From an uncultured Planctomycetaceae bacterium (GTDB taxonomy: Bacteria > Planctomycetota > Planctomycetia > Pirellulales > Lacipirellulaceae): 8,543 nt of DNA. A program made the translations under genes and the position numbers. The notes under the pieces are model-generated. The model had not been told where the DNA came from. It worked only from the letters and a program-made list of their open reading frames with translations, and did not search any database. Positions 6,980 to 8,543 of this stretch are shown here, in pieces. How positions within the stretch are numbered: position 1 is the stretch's first letter; every line of letters starts with the position of its first letter. The stretch lies in contig CALMBE010000017.1 of the NCBI GenBank assembly GCA_937860165.1, positions 1 through 8,543 on the forward strand, read 5' to 3'.

Positions 6980-7007
6980 AGTATCGGTTGTAGCAGGGCT
7001 TTGAGGG

Positions 7008-7205
7008 CTAACGCACGTCGTTTATCCGCCAAAAATAGTAGCCCATGTAGACGAATACAAGCACCCAGTACCACAGGAAGGCTACAACTGGAACTGTTAG
7101 CCAAACAATCCAACTGTTTTTGATTCGTTTGGTGGCAATAAGGGTTGCCATCGTGGCGACCGCAAATAGGAACGCGAGAACGAAAAAGACATCATGTGCG
7201 CCCAT
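7008..7205 (-). CDS. Small two-helix membrane protein
   Basis: Unrecognised 65-residue protein, predicted to lie in a membrane. Residues about 5-24 (DVFFVLAFLF onward) and about 32-58 (WIVWLTVPVV onward) are hydrophobic helices, joined by a basic turn, TKRIKN. The second helix is long and very aromatic (several Trp and Tyr), and the tail is short and polar. The positive loop suggests both termini face away from the cytosol, an inference from the positive-inside rule. ATG 7205 is chosen: it lies 7 bases after the hydrolase stop and has AAGG shortly upstream. In-frame ATGs at 7229 and 7274 would overlap the hydrolase gene and add a polar stretch. The close spacing and shared terminator imply cotranscription, perhaps translational coupling, with the hydrolase. 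Possible roles are anchor, chaperone or partner of that enzyme; nothing in the sequence proves one. Confidence 0.68.
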   Translation of the reverse strand: MGAHDVFFVLAFLFAVATMATLIATKRIKNSWIVWLTVPVVAFLWYWVLVFVYMGYYFWRINDVR

Positions 7206-7212
7206 ACCGACC

Positions 7213-8543
7213 TTATAATTTGATGGCATTGCCTTGCAATGATTCAAAGACCATCTCCAATGACTCAAATTCATCGCGATACGAAGACGTAGGCAACTCC
7301 ATTATGAGATTATCCAGCGACTCAACTCGTTCAAAAGAAGCATCGATTGCAGCAAGACGGTTCATTTGCCGAACTGGCTCCAGAATCGCCGGGAGCGGCT
7401 CAACGTAGCAGCGTCTTTTAGGAGCAGGGACTTCTAATGGAGGTAGGAACCAGCCATCAAATCGTTCTTGCAAACGGAGCGTCTCGTCGGTCGTAACTGA
7501 ACTCACGATGGGACTAAGGCCGTAAGTTGCACCGAATCCCAAATCATTTTTAAGTTTCACATAGATATCCCACGTTTCCGAAGCATCGTGGTAGAACTGG
7601 TAAGAGTGATTGGCACGAATGTCACTCCCACCGAGCATCCCAAGAGATTCAAGGTCGAAGTCTAGGTCGAATATGCCAACGGGCTTTGTGCCGACTGCAA
7701 GACTAGCGGATTGAGAATAGAACGCCAAGATTTCGTAGGCATTCGGTCCCGGTCGCCCGTTTGGAAGGGCCAAGTCTAGCTCGACACTGGACCCCACGTC
7801 GGGGAAGCGGGTGAAAATATCGTTGTTGATGTTCTCGCCGTCCCCTGCCTCGAATTCATAATCGTATGGCCAGAGAAAAGATTGCAAATATAAGTCTTTT
7901 GTGAAGTTATTGATGTCCCACAGATCGAGCGCAAAGTCCTGCTCATTATAGTAGTTGACGCTGTTCTCCCATGAAAACGATATGCCACTGAAGTAGGGCG
8001 TTACACCGAGCCCTGGGTCGCTGAAACCGTCTCGTCCATGCTGCCAGAATCGGTATAGATCGGGGACGGGGCGACCTATGATGCGCGAATCTGTTCCATT
8101 GTCGCCGTAGGCACCAGCCGAGACTGCGGCCTGCATGGCCACATAATTGGTCACAAGTGGGTCAACAGTGTTCGGGTCAGCAGCCCACTGTCGAAGTGCT
8201 TCACCGGCCACGATATTGCCCATACTATGGGCTAGTAGGTGTACGGGTTGCAAATTGGATGGGTCTCGATAATCCTCCAGGATATTGCGTAGGGCTTGCG
8301 CGGATCGATATGCCTGAAAATCGCTTGGATTATAAGTATTGTTAGCACCTTCTCCGAAAATTGGCCATTCAGGGCCTTCTTCGTTAGCAAACGTAGGCCA
8401 GTCAAATGACACAAACTCACCACGAAAACCTTGCCAATAGAGCCGCTTGAACATGGTCTCAGCAAAAGCAGCCTTCCAATCATTATTAGCACCGGTGGGC
8501 ATATTCCAACCGTGGACAAACAGGACTGTATCAGGACCGCTAA
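7213..8543 (-). CDS. Alpha/beta hydrolase (lipase/esterase-like), 5' end outside window
   Basis: C-terminal part of a serine hydrolase of the alpha/beta fold. The frame stays open through the right edge, so the Met codon at 8502 is internal. The codons before it give VLFVHGWN, the oxyanion-hole strand and loop that an alpha/beta hydrolase needs, and translating from 8502 would lose it. Counting from that Met, the nucleophile elbow is LLAHSMGN with Ser93 (AHSMG replaces the usual GxSxG), a likely acid is Asp189 in YYNEQDFAL, and a likely base is His299 in ANHSYQF. A family resemblance to planctomycete extracellular hydrolases is inferred; the substrate is unknown. Residues 215-250 are acidic and Asn-rich. 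After the catalytic core, about 100 residues form a charged tail ending in NAIKL. Any signal peptide or extra N-terminal domains lie outside the window. The gene is followed after 7 bp by the small membrane protein. Confidence 0.85.
   Translation of the reverse strand, partial: SGPDTVLFVHGWNMPTGANNDWKAAFAETMFKRLYWQGFRGEFVSFDWPTFANEEGPEWPIFGEGANNTYNPSDFQAYRSAQALRNILEDYRDPSNLQPVHLLAHSMGNIVAGEALRQWAADPNTVDPLVTNYVAMQAAVSAGAYGDNGTDSRIIGRPVPDLYRFWQHGRDGFSDPGLGVTPYFSGISFSWENSVNYYNEQDFALDLWDINNFTKDLYLQSFLWPYDYEFEAGDGENINNDIFTRFPDVGSSVELDLALPNGRPGPNAYEILAFYSQSASLAVGTKPVGIFDLDFDLESLGMLGGSDIRANHSYQFYHDASETWDIYVKLKNDLGFGATYGLSPIVSSVTTDETLRLQERFDGWFLPPLEVPAPKRRCYVEPLPAILEPVRQMNRLAAIDASFERVESLDNLIMELPTSSYRDEFESLEMVFESLQGNAIKL

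Larger units (their letters stand above)
6656..7007. other. Intergenic region upstream of yjbQ
   Basis: These 352 bases lie between the yjbQ start and the end of the small membrane-protein gene. They hold a REP-like hairpin (6684-6700), a perfect 7-bp palindrome (6830-6849) and the intrinsic terminator (6935-6979). The yjbQ promoter must lie between the terminator and 6655, but no clear -35/-10 pair was found. The yjbQ frame extends into 6656-6802 without similarity to the family and is probably non-coding. No tRNA or known ncRNA was recognised. Confidence 0.55.

Overview
The window reads as a chromosomal piece of a planctomycete, most likely a member of the Pirellulales. The main pointer is an outer-membrane protein with the BBP7 signature, a family known mainly from Planctomycetota. 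A long SEC-C/TPR protein and a large secreted-type alpha/beta hydrolase fit the same background. The organism call is an inference from protein style; there is no rRNA, tRNA or phylogenetic marker here. Base composition looks moderate (mid-50s % GC in the core by line sampling), and the right-hand end looks more AT-rich.

Layout, left to right. (1) 97-1416, minus: an exported BBP7-like beta-barrel protein that probably starts at a GTG with a strong Shine-Dalgarno. (2) 1417-1743: a divergent intergenic region. (3) 1744-6202, plus: three co-directional genes, transaldolase (tal), a SEC-C zinc-motif/TPR protein, and bifunctional riboflavin deaminase/reductase (ribD). Gaps are 130 and 27 bp, so the last two are very probably cotranscribed. 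(4) 6236-6655, minus: yjbQ, convergent with ribD. (5) 6656-7007: intergenic DNA with small palindromes and a strong intrinsic terminator that serves genes further right on the minus strand. (6) 7008-8543, minus: a 65-residue two-helix membrane protein placed 7 bp behind an alpha/beta hydrolase gene whose 5' end lies beyond the window.

How the genes fit together. Transaldolase belongs to the non-oxidative pentose phosphate pathway, which exchanges carbon with the ribulose-5-phosphate pool used in riboflavin synthesis; RibD catalyses the second and third steps of the GTP branch of that synthesis. YjbQ-family proteins have a side activity in thiamine-phosphate formation. The centre of the window is therefore housekeeping and cofactor metabolism, with one uncharacterised SEC-C/TPR protein embedded between the enzymes. 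The right end is a separate transcription unit coding for an exported-type hydrolase and a tiny membrane partner.

I see no CRISPR array, insertion sequence, prophage, toxin-antitoxin pair or defence island, and nothing that clearly amounts to a new biological system. The best leads are the hydrolase/small-membrane-protein pair and the SEC-C/TPR protein with its paired C-terminal W-T-P motifs.
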